Positions 21,791 to 33,252 of a DNA stretch of 64,000 nucleotides are shown here, piece after piece. Source of the stretch: Asterella californica (taxonomy: Eukaryota > Streptophyta > Marchantiopsida > Marchantiales > Aytoniaceae); contig JAYKYS010000014.1 of NCBI GenBank assembly GCA_036924285.1, forward strand, positions 2,604,001-2,668,000, read 5' to 3'. The translations under genes were made by a program, and so were the position numbers. Below the pieces are notes generated by a model. That model ran no database searches. It was not told the origin of the DNA and worked only from the letters and a program-made list of their open reading frames with translations. How positions within the stretch are numbered: position 1 is the first letter of the stretch; every line of letters starts with the position of its first letter.

Positions 21791-22089
21791 AACTGATCAA
21801 AGATGCCCTGGCAAATGCACATATCAAAAGTTTATCTTATATTAATCTTCAAGTTGGCTCAAGCTAGAGATACTAGTACTGAACTTATCGTGATTACTAT
21901 ACTAGTTTCTGTTTGGTTAACACCTCATTATTTAAATCAGAGCAAGATGTTATTGAAACAGTGCAAAGGATAAGGAGAACTTTAACGTATGTGTGACATC
22001 GACCAGAAGTGCTCACACAGCGCTGGCCTTTTCAAACTTTAGACTGTTTACATTGAGTGGACTTGCTGTCTAGTTTCTTATCTCCCTAT

Positions 22090-22830
22090 TTGCCTCTGGG
22101 AGATTTATTTGAAGATGAAGTTCTCTCACTAGCTTCTATGGTGGGTTCATCTTTCTCCTAGACCACTTTCATTGCCGACTTCTTGGCTAAGAGAACTGGA
22201 TGAATATTTGGAAGAACATCCCCTAGCAATATAGCTATCTATAGTCACATCCGCCGGAAGCCTTCCAAGTTCCTTATCGTTGTATAGCCAGCGGTATATA
22301 TATACCTCGGGATGATTTTCATCTTTTATTGTCCCTCAAGCATTGCCGGAGACCTCGAGCACCTGCAGCATTATCACATGTACGGTAAGTGAGAATGAGG
22401 GAAGATCGAATCTTATCGTTCAGAAAAATTGCAGGTATTAACAGATCAAGGTCAGTTCTGCAAGAGAAGAACAAACAGAACTGAAGATTTTCATTGCGTG
22501 TAATATACAAGAAGACTCATACCTTAGTCGGAAATCCGAAGTCAAGTTGTTCAAAATTGTTATGATCATCAGAAAAATAAATGACAAGAATGTTGTGTTT
22601 TGTTAACTATATCGGGAGGTGGTGTTCTTTCCAATATCCATCCAATGTTTTAGCCCAAAAAGTCCACAACTAAGTTGGTTCAGGAGAAGCTTGGATGAAC
22701 TCATCTTAGGAGTAAGTAAAGAAACTCTAGCTTCGAAGTAATACCCGGAGGTAAAGCAAGAAATAAGAAATTAAACATCAAGTCTACTGAAGCAGTTGCA
22801 AGCACCAGGCATTTATTAAAAGAATCTCAA
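22090..22830. pseudogene. Head-to-head histone H2A scraps, copy 2
   Basis: Minus strand about 22372-22090 retains a decayed H2A exon 2: SGNA, then ELGRLPADVTI, then after frame slips VLPNIHPVLLAKKSA and an acidic/Ser tail. Plus strand about 22608-22790 has TISGGGVLSNIHP again. Bases 22376-22830 match 20925-21350 in order and orientation, so the head-to-head unit itself was duplicated. Confidence 0.75.
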
Positions 22831-24034
22831 TCCTTACTCCTTATACGTGTGAACGGGATTAGGATCTAAACCCATAAGCATCAAGTGACAGCTAGTGTCA
22901 GAGCCGGAAGAAACTGCACAAACATCCGATTACAAATTATCTAACGGCTGTGAGAAAAGAATGCTTACGGCACAGGCGACTTATTTCCATTCATGAAAAC
23001 TGTTACAAGAAAACATGTACAGGAAAACTAAAACAGAAACCATTCCTAAAAACTGATATAGGAAAACTAAAACCATGAAATAAACTGGTAACGTAAACTG
23101 ATACAGGAAAACTTCATAAATTCCTCTACTGTAACAGGAGTAACGGCAAACAGGGTGAGGTTTGAGACTCTCTTATACAAGTAATATGCTTTTCCAGAAA
23201 AAATTACGTGATATTAGAACTACCATTTTCTGAAACTCCTCGTGTTCTAAAATCAACGTTAACGATCAGATTAAACAGTGTGGTCTAATGAACTCCGGAG
23301 TACTAACACTTAGTCTCTTATAATTAAAGTGTCACTATTTATGACATAAAAGAAGACTTAGTGATTGTACAATGAAATCTGACTGGAAATGTATACTGAT
23401 CATACCGGTCTACTTAGACATACTATTAAGAAATATAAGTTCACTACCATGTTCAATGCACATATACATAAACAGGAAGATGTAATATGTTGATCATCTT
23501 AATGTTCCGAAGACTCAAAAAATCCTATTTATGTGCATTTCTATCATCTAGACCTATCCACTTCAACATGATCCATGTTCAGGAGTTGCTGCTGGTATAC
23601 TTTTAATTAGGGGCTAAGCCTTCTTAACTATTTAAATAACTTTCTCAGCTGCAGTTGGTTGAACCGAAGCTATTTAATCGATCCCACTCAGTCAGTAAAA
23701 TTAAACACTCACACATATTCAATGTGGATAGTTCAACATTGGTAGATCAATCAGAACTGCACCACAAACGTTTTGGTAAAGTGGTCACAATTTTCTACAA
23801 GAGAACTTGATAATTATCATGTGAGGAGGGATTGAACACCACAATCATCACTCGCAAGTTTTTGTATGACTCTGGTCTCCTCTTTTTTGTCTGGAAATCT
23901 GCTGCCATGTTGTTGTACTAAGTTTAACATGATTACATGTTAAATTCATCTTATGTGAAATATATCAAGTGAAAAACTCTTGAGTAAATTATACTGCACC
24001 TTCAGCTGCACCTACGTCTGCATCAACTGCAGCA
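22831..24034. other. AT-rich DNA, no gene seen
   Basis: A degenerate short repeat of the type ACAGGAAAACTAAAAC occurs near 23019-23110. No coding signal. Confidence 0.5.
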
Positions 24035-24849
24035 TCGGATCTAGATACTATTGAGATTATGAAGACGTTTGTGGCCTTGGTTCAATAACATCGGATCGTC
24101 AGAGAGGGTGAGTTTAAATCTACAAAGGCTTTGCAAGCGATTGTGAATAGATGTGAAAGATTTGAAGATAAAGATATTTCTAGGTATCTTCATCAGTACA
24201 GAGAAGAGATGGAGCTTGTGAGGGTGATAGATACGGAGATGATCGTCAATTTTGAGTTGACTGTGATTCTTGAGTTGAAAGATCAAGTCAGAGATTTATA
24301 GAGAAGAAATCTTGGTGTTTGGGTGAGTTTTGAGCGAGCTCTTCGATAGGAATTTCTTGAAGAGAATTCTGAGAGGGTTAATAGGAGAACATTTCTGGAT
24401 TAGATTGAGCAACAACCTGATCGTATGATGAGACTAAACGAGTTGTCGAGAGAATTCGATCAGAGCTATCGACAGCTTTCCAACGCTTGAAGAAATAACC
24501 TTGGATGGTAAAGGACAAAATTCTTCTTGCAAGCCACCGATGAGACTACGGCTAATCGATTATGCTTCATGTTAGCACATCGATCGGCTGAAAATGATGT
24601 TATTATGGATTAGAGGAGAGTTGATGACGTCGTGGCTGTTCTAACAAGACAAAGACGAAGAAGAGTGGGTATAGGAGGACGTCCACTTGCAGAAGTGGTC
24701 TCTCAATCCTTCTGACTCTTGCTCCCAGACCTGTTCTTGCAGCAGTCCCTTCGGTGTCAGTTGTGCCGGTTCCTGCAAAGAAAATATCTGCATAGAGAGT
24801 ACTTGTTTAGAGACTTGTAGAGAACCAAGGTCAAAAAAATCAAATTGAA

Positions 24850-24907
24850 GATTTGATCCGGCAAATGCGTGAGTTAAGAATAACTCAGGCATTTGCCGGA
24901 TCAAATC
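24850..24907. repeat. 27-base inverted repeat within the gag remnant
   Basis: 24850-24876 and 24881-24907 are reverse complements except for one position, with an AGAA loop. The left arm lies in the Gag reading frame, so the right arm appears to be a local inverted copy. Confidence 0.9.
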
Positions 24908-25192
24908 AATAAGGAGAGAGCTATCTGATTTGCAAAGAGAGCAGCCATCAACGCCTACGTCTAGGAGGTGCTCCTGTTCGTAGATGTATCTAGTGTGACA
25001 GTCCATATCATCTTCGAAGAGACTGTCAAGAGCTTATGACCTCTTTGCGAGATGGGGTGGTTCCCAATCAGAACGGTAGGTTGCATCTTGTTTCTACTGG
25101 AGAGTAACCGAGCACGCATTTTGGACGAAGAGATATGAGTCTGCCTCACATTGCAACGGCTGCAACAATAATTGCGTTGATGGTATCGTCGA

Positions 25193-25225
25193 TGAATCTT
25201 GATGTGTATACTACATCAAGATTCA
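25193..25225. repeat. 13-base inverted repeat in the gag-protease remnant
   Basis: TGAATCTTGATGT (25193-25205) and its exact reverse complement (25213-25225) flank a 7-base spacer. Confidence 0.9.
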
Positions 25226-26470
25226 CTACTGGACATTGCTGAAGTTCCATCTGAGGTGTGAAGAGAGGAGCCAAAACTACCCGTAGAGTCACAAGGTGGA
25301 GAGATCTCGAAGATACAACGTCTATCAAAGTCTTCTTGGACGTGGATAAGCATGTTCACTGGCATGATGTTTCTGTGGAAGAGAAGAGGCGGCGAGATGC
25401 CTCTGAGCTAGAAATTGGGACTCTAGAGGAGACTAGAGATAGACGGAGAGTCACCAGGAGACGAGTAGCTCCTCCAGAGGATGTTTCATCTACTTCTCAA
25501 GCTCCTTCACCTGCATGGGGTCCGATGGAGGACGTGCAGAGGTCTCAGCAAGAGCCAACGATTGTTGGTAGACGGTTTACTACCTAAGAGAAGAAAAAAG
25601 GACCGTCCTACAAGTTGGCTATTGACATTAAAATTTCTATTGATCTTAAGAGCATTCTGGAGCAGAGGATACTAGATGCACGAGTTGAGTTTTCTCTTCG
25701 AGAGATTCTTAGTGTTAAGAAAATAGAGTTTCACGAGTTGATCATCAACATCATCAAACGGAAGAGACAAGTGATGTCCGAGCAAGTAGAAAGTCAGATG
25801 ATAGACGTGATTGGAGCTTCTGTGAACGATGTGGAATTTGAGAAGGTGCATTTCTAGGAGGTTGGTGACAAGAGATACCAGTAAGAAGCGTTGGTTGATG
25901 ATACCAACACTATCGAGGTTGATGATGAAAAGGTTGACGAGGAGAGTCCAGCTACTGACAGTGACTTCAAAAAGAGACATTGGGCTCGTGCTACATCTGC
26001 TACACGAGTACGCCTTGGAGGTTTGTCTAAGCCTGTTGCAGCTCTAGTTGATCACGAATTTGAGATCAACATCATGTCGTAGGAGGTGTAAACAAAGGAC
26101 AGAGATCTATCGAACTGAATCATGGTTGGGTGCTACGTGTTGTCAACAACCAGAGGGGTGAGTTATATGATGCTTGTCCTAATGTGAGGGTGAGAATAGA
26201 TGATGTGGAGGTAGATCAGTACTTCTTCGTGCAATCTGCTGTTTCATATTTTGTTATTCTTGACCAACCTTATATCACTGCCTTGCAAATAAAGACCAAA
26301 GTGATGGATGATGGATCTCATTATGTTAAGATCTGTAGTCCAGATGATAAGCATTTTGTTCAGTTTTTAATCGTTCGTTTGAACCACGAATGTAATAGAC
26401 AGACCTTGATAGATTCTCCTATTTGGAGAAGTAAAAGTTTTCATAATCCACTCTGTAGTATGAGATAGCA

Positions 26471-27159
26471 AGAGTGAAAGATCTACTGCTATCATGATCC
26501 CGCTCGAGCAGCCTGAGAGATCACAAGAGAAAAATAAAGAGGTTGCTCAAGATTCTAAGAGTGTGTATGGTGTACATAGTAGGAGATCTAGTTGAGATGT
26601 TTTAGTTCTGATGATTGGATACATTGCAGTTGTCAAGAATGGACCGCAGCTGCCAAGTTTTCTGATAAATTGCCTCCTCCATGGACAACTCAACTTTGGA
26701 AACACATTCGAATCCAAAAGGTTTGAACCGTTGAAGGTCAGATCTTCTCCATCAAGCTCCAAATCGCTCTGAACATCGATGTGAGACATATGCATCTCTT
26801 CCTCCAGAGATCCATCCGTTCAATGTGCTCCTGATCGACTCATGAAAGCTCCTCTTGATGTTCCCAAGCCTATTCAATCTCCATTCGATAATGCGATGAA
26901 TTGATCTGAATTCTCAAAGTTGGAAATATCTTGAAAATGAGTAGCCGCAAAATCCGTATTTGATCTTTGTGAATTCACATGTTGACTTTCCATAGCTTCA
27001 CTGGTGACAGCGATTTCAGAAGCATGTTCTCCTCTCTCCTCTTTCATGAAGTGTAGTCGCTTGGTCATAGCATACACCAGTAGATATCTTTGATCTCGTC
27101 TTCTCCTTTTACACGTATATGTACAATCGCATTTCTCAATATCTAATTTAATCCTTACA
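26471..27159. other. Decayed element DNA between two retroelement remnants
   Basis: Short ORFs on both strands without recognisable domains; probably degraded mobile-element sequence. Confidence 0.35.
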
Positions 27160-28370
27160 CTCTTGTCATGGATGAAGTCATGTACAGTGCATTGTTCATG
27201 CACGTTGCATTGTTCACATTCTCATGCAACCATCAACGCGATAGCGAAGATCCGGTGTGGAACCAAAGTCAGAAAATACAATCATTTGAAGGAGAATATG
27301 AAATGTCAAGACAAAGACACATTTGCTATGCAGCAAGATGATCGCATCAAATGACACTTGAACTGTTCATGCTGATCAATAAATCCAGATTTGCATTTTA
27401 ATGAGAAATTTCGTCATAGGTCTGCACGCAGAAAATGTAGTTAGCGAGGTTCGCACACTATAATTCTGACTTGCTTGGCTTGTGACAGAAACCCAATAAA
27501 TTCTAGTACAAGGATGAGTTTTAACTAAGCAATCTAAACTCTGTATCAATATGGACAACGCAAATCAATGCTACAAGCGACAAAACAACCAAAGACAATA
27601 CGACAACAACTCTTATCAAGATAACAGCAACAAGCAAGGCTATGCAGTAACTGAACAAGTCTATTCGAAACAACTGCATATTACAACACATCAGAGTTAT
27701 GCGGCTTTCGAGCCACAGATTGACTGGGAGATCGACTCTGGTGTCACTAGTCACATGACACTCACCTGGAGTGGTACAGTTCACTCGAGCTTGTGGAGAC
27801 TCTTCAATTTATGACGAGGACGATGACACCAAGCAGCAAATCCAACACAAAGGTAACATTTTGCTTGACGTTCCTGCTTCAACGGTTATTGTATACGGAA
27901 TGTCTTGCATTGACTAAAAACTGCTATTTGTAGAACAGTGATAGAGCAAGGTCTGCAAGTGCGCTTCAATAGAGATGGATGCTTTATTGCTATGATACTG
28001 CTAATAGCAGTATCATAGCTCGAGGTAGCAAAAGTGATAACATGTTCAAACTAGATGTCTCTACATCTAGTTCAAACAGTTCTGATCTGGTTCCAAGTCT
28101 GTCTAAATTCAAATCCAATGAGCCCATTGGAGTGTGTGCAGAGTGTCAGTTCAACAAGCAAACCAAACAGTGATCAAGTAGCAGAGCAAACAAGCTTCTG
28201 AAGCTTGTTCACACTGATGTATGGATTGCTTCTGAGCCAAGTTCTTGCATGTGTTGTCTCTACGTCATAGACAAACGCTATCACGACTATAACTTCTCCC
28301 TAGTACTATGAGATCGCTCTACCATGCTTCTAGGAACGTGTGAAAAGATCTCTTATTATCTTAAACAAGT
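27160..28370 (+). pseudogene. Copia-type retrotransposon fragment (protease and pre-integrase)
   Basis: The plus strand encodes a Gln/Asn-rich linker, then DWEIDSGVTSHMT (about 27720-27765), the Copia protease motif, and further on CAECQFNKQTKQ (about 28137) and KLLKLVHTDVW, the GAG-pre-integrase zinc region and the start of integrase. Stops and frame changes interrupt it, and no integrase catalytic triad or reverse transcriptase follows. LTRs were not found. Confidence 0.75.
27989..28019. repeat. Perfect 15-base palindrome with 1-base loop
   Basis: GCTATGATACTGCTA (27989-28003) and its reverse complement (28005-28019) lie in the Copia fragment. A second one (10-base arms AACTAGATGT, 28049-28058 with 28063-28072) follows 30 bases on. 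Confidence 0.95.
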
Positions 28371-28387
28371 TTAGGGTTTAGGGTTTA
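28370..28387 (+). repeat. Interstitial plant telomere-type repeat
   Basis: Two and a half TTTAGGG units, immediately after the Copia-like fragment. Confidence 0.8.
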
Positions 28388-28574
28388 TTACAAATACTTG
28401 CACACATCTCTAAAATAAACCAAGAGTTATTAGTCTAGTAGTAAAGCCAAAGCTAGATAGTTAAGCACATTCTTCAAGAATAGTGTTGGGATGAGTAACT
28501 TGATTTTACTCTCTCTCACATCACTGAATAATATTTTACTCACTCCCATTACATTTATATATTGAAAAAAAATT

Positions 28575-28804
28575 TAATATGAAAATTTTAAAAATAACAC
28601 CGGCTTTTTATTCAGACTCAAAGAACACTTTCATACTTCCATACTATAGGTTTAAAACTATTAACCAGCTTGTAAGAAATTTACTTTGTATTGACAAAGA
28701 AAGGTTAAGATGAAAATTTTAAAATTTCTCAGGACAACACCGAATTTTTATTCAGACTCAAAGAACACTTTCTTACTTTCCATACTATCGGTTTAAAGCT
28801 ATTC
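28575..28804. repeat. Two tandem copies of a segment of about 90-95 bp
   Basis: A stretch beginning GATGAAAATTTTAAAA-like and containing TTTTTATTCAGACTCAAAGA and GGTTTAAA(A/G)CTATT occurs at about 28579-28662 and 28709-28804. Confidence 0.85.
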
Positions 28805-30150
28805 TATTCAACTTTACAAGTTGTGATTCATGTCAAAACAAACTACTGGGACCCATAGCGAAATGTTTAGATACAAATTCCGGGTTTCTTGGAACAAAAG
28901 GGATCTTCTCTTCAGACTCAAATACACTAGGAGGAAAAGAAGAGATATTCTCTCTCATGCTTTATACTCATCTTCGAGGTTTAATGTCTATATGTTTTAT
29001 CCATCGATCAAATGTACTCTTGGATTCCTGAGAAATATCCTCCACAAGCAAACTCACAAGCCAACTATCGCACGCAAAATATAGCTGATTTAACACTTTC
29101 TTCAAGGCAATCATCGTCGCCATCTATTTTGTTTGAGCAATTCATTGGCTGGAAGTCCCCTACCTAGTATGCTACAATCGAACGAAATCAACCTAATGCC
29201 TCTGAGGCCCTTTCTATATGAGAAGTGTGTCTGCGTATGACTCTCACGCTTGGTTCAGCACATTCCCACAACGCAGAAATTTTGAATAGTCACACACGCG
29301 CCACTTCGGAACAGAATCGCCACAGAAAAGTGCCACGTTGGACAAGCGAGTTGCCGATGGATGGGGTCATGACCAAGCAGCATGTGTAAGTTAACGGCGC
29401 GGCAAAGAAGACGAAAACTGGTTCGGGGCGTGACCGTAATTTTCGCCATGAAGAGACGAGCTGTGTACAGTAGTACAAATGCGTGTGGACTTTAGTTACA
29501 CAAGATTCTTGACGCTGGACCTTTCCCGCAACAAAAGGACATACAGTGAAGCCAGACTGCGATCGAGTGAAGAGATGATACCGAGCCGGACAAATTGAAA
29601 AGACAGTCATGAATCGTCATAGCGAGTAGTGAGTACCTTATTCTCATATCCCCAATTGATATTTTGAACCTATTTTGAACCTAGACACAAGTGGGACTGA
29701 CACAAGCTGAATCTGCACGATTTGAACAAATGTGCAATCTGTACGAGTCTTTTAATGATATGCCCGCATTTTAAGCGATTAAGTGGCTGTAATGAATTTC
29801 ATCAGTGTTGTAAGGAGATTCTTTCCTCAGTGACGACGATGACCTCTCTTCTTCGTCCTCCTATGTAAAGATTTCGCAGGTGCAAGCAAGAACGTGAATG
29901 ATGATGGTGGTGGCGATAGTGGCGGCGGAGATGATGCAGTTCCAGTCGGAAGAAATTTAAGCTGCGGGAGTGTGACACTGTGCATCCTGGCGGTACAATA
30001 AGCTCATCTGTCCTTCACTTTAACTCCCTAGACAGCACATATTCATGCTTGCTGCTGTCAAACTAACTGCTCGATCGATTCCTAGCCCCAACGCCTGTTT
30101 CGTCCCGCAAGCGGACGATTTGATTTCAGAGGTCTCACTTACAAAGATCT
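28805..30150. other. No confident gene
   Basis: ORFs of up to about 105 codons occur (28830-29084 plus, 29290-29610 minus) without recognisable motifs. The distal part lies downstream of the minus-strand transporter. Confidence 0.35.
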
Positions 30151-30414
30151 CAGATACGCCCGTCTCGACTTCGACTAACAGACTGAATGATGATGTCACA
30201 AACTAAACGGACATGGACGACGAGCGCTCGCTGGTTCGGTCGGGACACCGAGCGGACCACTAATGCTCTTCCACCACCTCTTCAGATACGCCCGTCTCGT
30301 CTTCGACAGACAGGCTGAATGATGTTACAAATAAAAGGGACATGGACGAAGAGACCTCGCTCGCTCGGAAAACCAAGCGAACCGCTATACTCTTCCACCA
30401 CCACCTCTTCCTGC
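30151..30414. repeat. Tandem duplication of about 132 bp downstream of the transporter
   Basis: CAGATACGCCCGTCTCG starts both copies (30151 and 30283); later blocks such as GACATGGACGA and CTCTTCCACCACC match too. It lies 135-400 bases 3' of the transporter stop, probably in its 3' UTR. Confidence 0.85.
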
Positions 30415-30548
30415 TCCTCTTCTCCTTCTTCTCTATCCTCTCCGATACACCCGACTGGGTAGAAAATGTAGACGTGTACCGATCGGTCGATCAATTCGCT
30501 TAGCGGTTTCTGTACAATTTAGTACAAAGAAAGGCGAAACTTTTTCAT

Positions 30549-33252
30549 CTAGTGGAAGTTGGAGGACGAGGCATCCTGTTCGAGCACTGCGCGGGGCACG
30601 GTGTTTTGGAGGAGCGATTCGCCTCGTTTGCCGTAAAGAGATTGGTAGACTCTGTACGTGCGCTTGATGAGGATGAGATTGAGAATGACTCCGAATATGC
30701 ACACGGCGGTCATGATGAAAAAAGTGAGTTGGAAGCAGACGGCTCCTTCGCACACGAGGCTGTCGTCCCGCACCAGTCCCCTGGCATAAGCGCCCAGAGC
30801 TCCGCTGCGCTGTTTCTCGGCTTCTGAGTCGTAGATGGGCCCGGCGATTAGTCCGGAGAAAACCAACGATCCGATCGGGACTGCAACCGTCAGCACGTTG
30901 TACAGGGTTCCGAAGTTCTTCAGCCCGAAAATCTCAGATGCCGTTGCCGGTACTATGGCCCAGTGGCACCCATACCCGAATCCCACTAACAAAGAGGCAA
31001 TGTACATCGACCCTGGCCACGCCATCGCGAACATGAAGTGACCGAATGCCATCATTCCTTGCGCGCACGCCATCAAGATCGGTCTTGGTGCAGCATAATC
31101 TCTGTATCCAGAGAGGCAATACATCCGTCAGAGGGCAATTGCACCATCATCCACCATTCATCAATCAAGTAATCCTACCTCCTGTACATGAAACCAATGT
31201 TCTATCCAGTGATACCCCCTCCAGAGAACCCTAATTCTCTTAAAGTATGTCTGAGCGCTTTCTAGTGAAACTCGCGATCCTTAGGAGGCACTTAGGGCTC
31301 GCAGAAAGTCTTTCAGACTACTACGCATTTTGGAGGGGTAAAGTTTAGAGGCACAATTCAGTGGATTATCGAGCTGAGATGGCTGCCAATCCTGGCATCG
31401 AGGATTCTGAAATCGGAAAAGTTCACGAAGCTAAGGAAGAGAAATGGCTTGCTTTCAGTCACACAGGCTACCATTATGAGTCCTCATATAGAGAAAGGTT
31501 GAGGTCAGCCCAATAGCTAGAGAGAGAAAGAGACTCACCGGGCAACAATTTCAGAGGCGTAACCAGCTCCAAGTCGACCCAAGAAGCTCCAAATGCTAAT
31601 GAGAGAAACAAAAATGTGCGCATTTGAAAAGCCCTGAGCTTCCCCCATTTGGCCAAGATTGTCTATTGCTGTAATTCCCGTTCCCGCTCCACAGACGAGA
31701 GCCAAAAACATGAGCCAGAAGTCCGCTTTAATGAGAGCCTGTGCTAAAGTAAAATCCTGACCCCTTCGGGGTCCTCTCTTGCGCTTGACCTTCACGGCTC
31801 CCTCTGCGAGATCTCTGTACAGTCTGTAGCTCAATTGCATCATTCGCTCGCGGCGAACTCGGTCAGACACTTCCGGCCTCATCCTCTCATCTTCCATTTC
31901 ACTGAAATCGCTGACCATAAAATCGTGAGAAGTGTGGGACTCGTACGAGGGTTTCCATGTTTTAAAGTGATCAGCTCTGATCTCACGACCGCTTGCAGTT
32001 CTCGCAGGTGGAGGCACGTTTGGCAAAAGGGGGGCTTTGATCCCATTGTCTGATTCTACGTCGGGCTGGGGCTTCTTAGGGTCGACCACGAACAGTTGAT
32101 AAAACGGCACGATCAGAGGGATGCATAGCAGGAACAACAAGCCGAACGCGAATCCCACTTGAACCTTCTGGTTGACGGTGAAGATGTCATGGATGATCAT
32201 CGCTCCCATCAGATAGGCTGCTATCACCAGACAAACAGCGTAGATGGCGTTGAAGTTCTTATCATCCTCCTTGTTGACGGATACTGTCTGGGGGATGGGA
32301 CGAACGAAGAACAATGTGAAGATAGCCACCATGGCGGGTCCGGTCGCCACCAGGAAGATGAACTTGGCTTGATCCGGGGCGTAGAAAGATGTGTACAGTT
32401 GGGTGAATATTGCTCCGCTGAGGCCTGTGAATCCTTTCAAAATTCCCACAATTCCTCCTCGGTTCTGAGGGAAGTTGCGCACGCACGCCACCAATGCACC
32501 CGTGTTGAAGAACGTCTCTCCGTTTGTGGCCACCATCATGATTATGCACATCTGAACCCAGGCATCGATCAGTCACTCTCTCACTTGTGCCACATGAAAC
32601 CGCAGCAGAAGACATGAATTTTTCTCCATGAATTACGACAACTTCTACGTACTGCTCTCGACTATCGGGAGCTAAATCCGTCCGAGAATTTCAAAGTAGA
32701 CCCCATTCGCTACAAGTTCATTCTTCTTCTAAGACTCGACTCCAGCACTTCCGACATGAACAAGGCTGTGATATGAGTTATGACTTGCGGTCGGGCCAAA
32801 GACCGGGAAAGTAGAATGACCAACTGACTGATTTCTAGGACAAGCAGTATCTGACAGAGTGGATCGGGAAAGAAAGCCAAAAGCGAGAACGGATGGAAGA
32901 AGCGAAGTGAATGCAAGGTACTCACAACCCACAAAGGTACAGCGGGCAGCTGCTTCGTGACAATCAACCACATCGAGCCGTAACCGATGAAATTGACCAC
33001 AGCGCCGCAGACGAAGAGACCCCATATCGGCACAAGATTGCAGAGAGTGCCGGCAACAAGTCCGACACTGTCTCCAATGTCCTTTGCCACACCCAGGCGA
33101 CTAATGCCCTTCTGGTCGTAGCCGAGAACGGCCTTGATGACGGGGGAGTAGCTTCCGAACGCATATCCCACTCCAGAGCACGACTGAATCCATATCGAGA
33201 ACGCGAGCACCAGCCATTTGTTCTCGTACAGACGCTGCCATGCACCTCCCAT
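30549..33252 (-). CDS. Nodulin-like major facilitator superfamily transporter
   Basis: Three exons join cleanly: 33252-32926, 32551-31539 and 31101-30549, giving 630 residues. Exon 1 begins MGGAWQRLYENKWLVLAFSI and includes SYSPVIKAVLGYDQ, typical of the nodulin-like domain. Exon 2 continues NGETFFNTGALVACV and GGIVGILKGFTGLSGAIF, then a long hydrophilic loop (about residues 290-390, with KRKRGPRRGQDFTLAQAL) and TAIDNLGQMGEAQGF. Exon 3 reads RPILMACAQGM, WAIVPATASEIFGLKNFGTL and the ending CFQLTFFIMTAVCIFGV plus RTYRVYQSLYG. About 12 membrane segments are expected. The family includes Arabidopsis NFD4-like proteins; substrates are mostly unknown. Start: the ATG at 33252 is followed at once by the conserved W-R-Y-KW pattern. 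No break is seen. The assignment to family is firm, the function open. Confidence 0.95.

Larger units (their letters stand above)
24035..26470 (+). pseudogene. Decayed LTR-retrotransposon gag-protease region (zinc knuckle and aspartic protease)
   Basis: A plus-strand frame with many stops reads a Gag-like stretch (FKSTKALQAIVNRCERFED), a CCHC knuckle near 24990-25035 (C-x2-C-x4-H-x4-C, with a TAG between the first two Cys), an Arg/Glu-rich linker, and a retroviral-type aspartic protease region (ALVDHEFEINIMS at about 26038, then GELYDACPNVRVRIDDVEV and VILDQPYITA). The Asp of the active site is kept but the following DTG/DSG-type residues read DHE. Several stops are TAG or TAA where Gln or Glu would be expected. 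No reverse transcriptase or LTRs were recognised. Confidence 0.7.
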
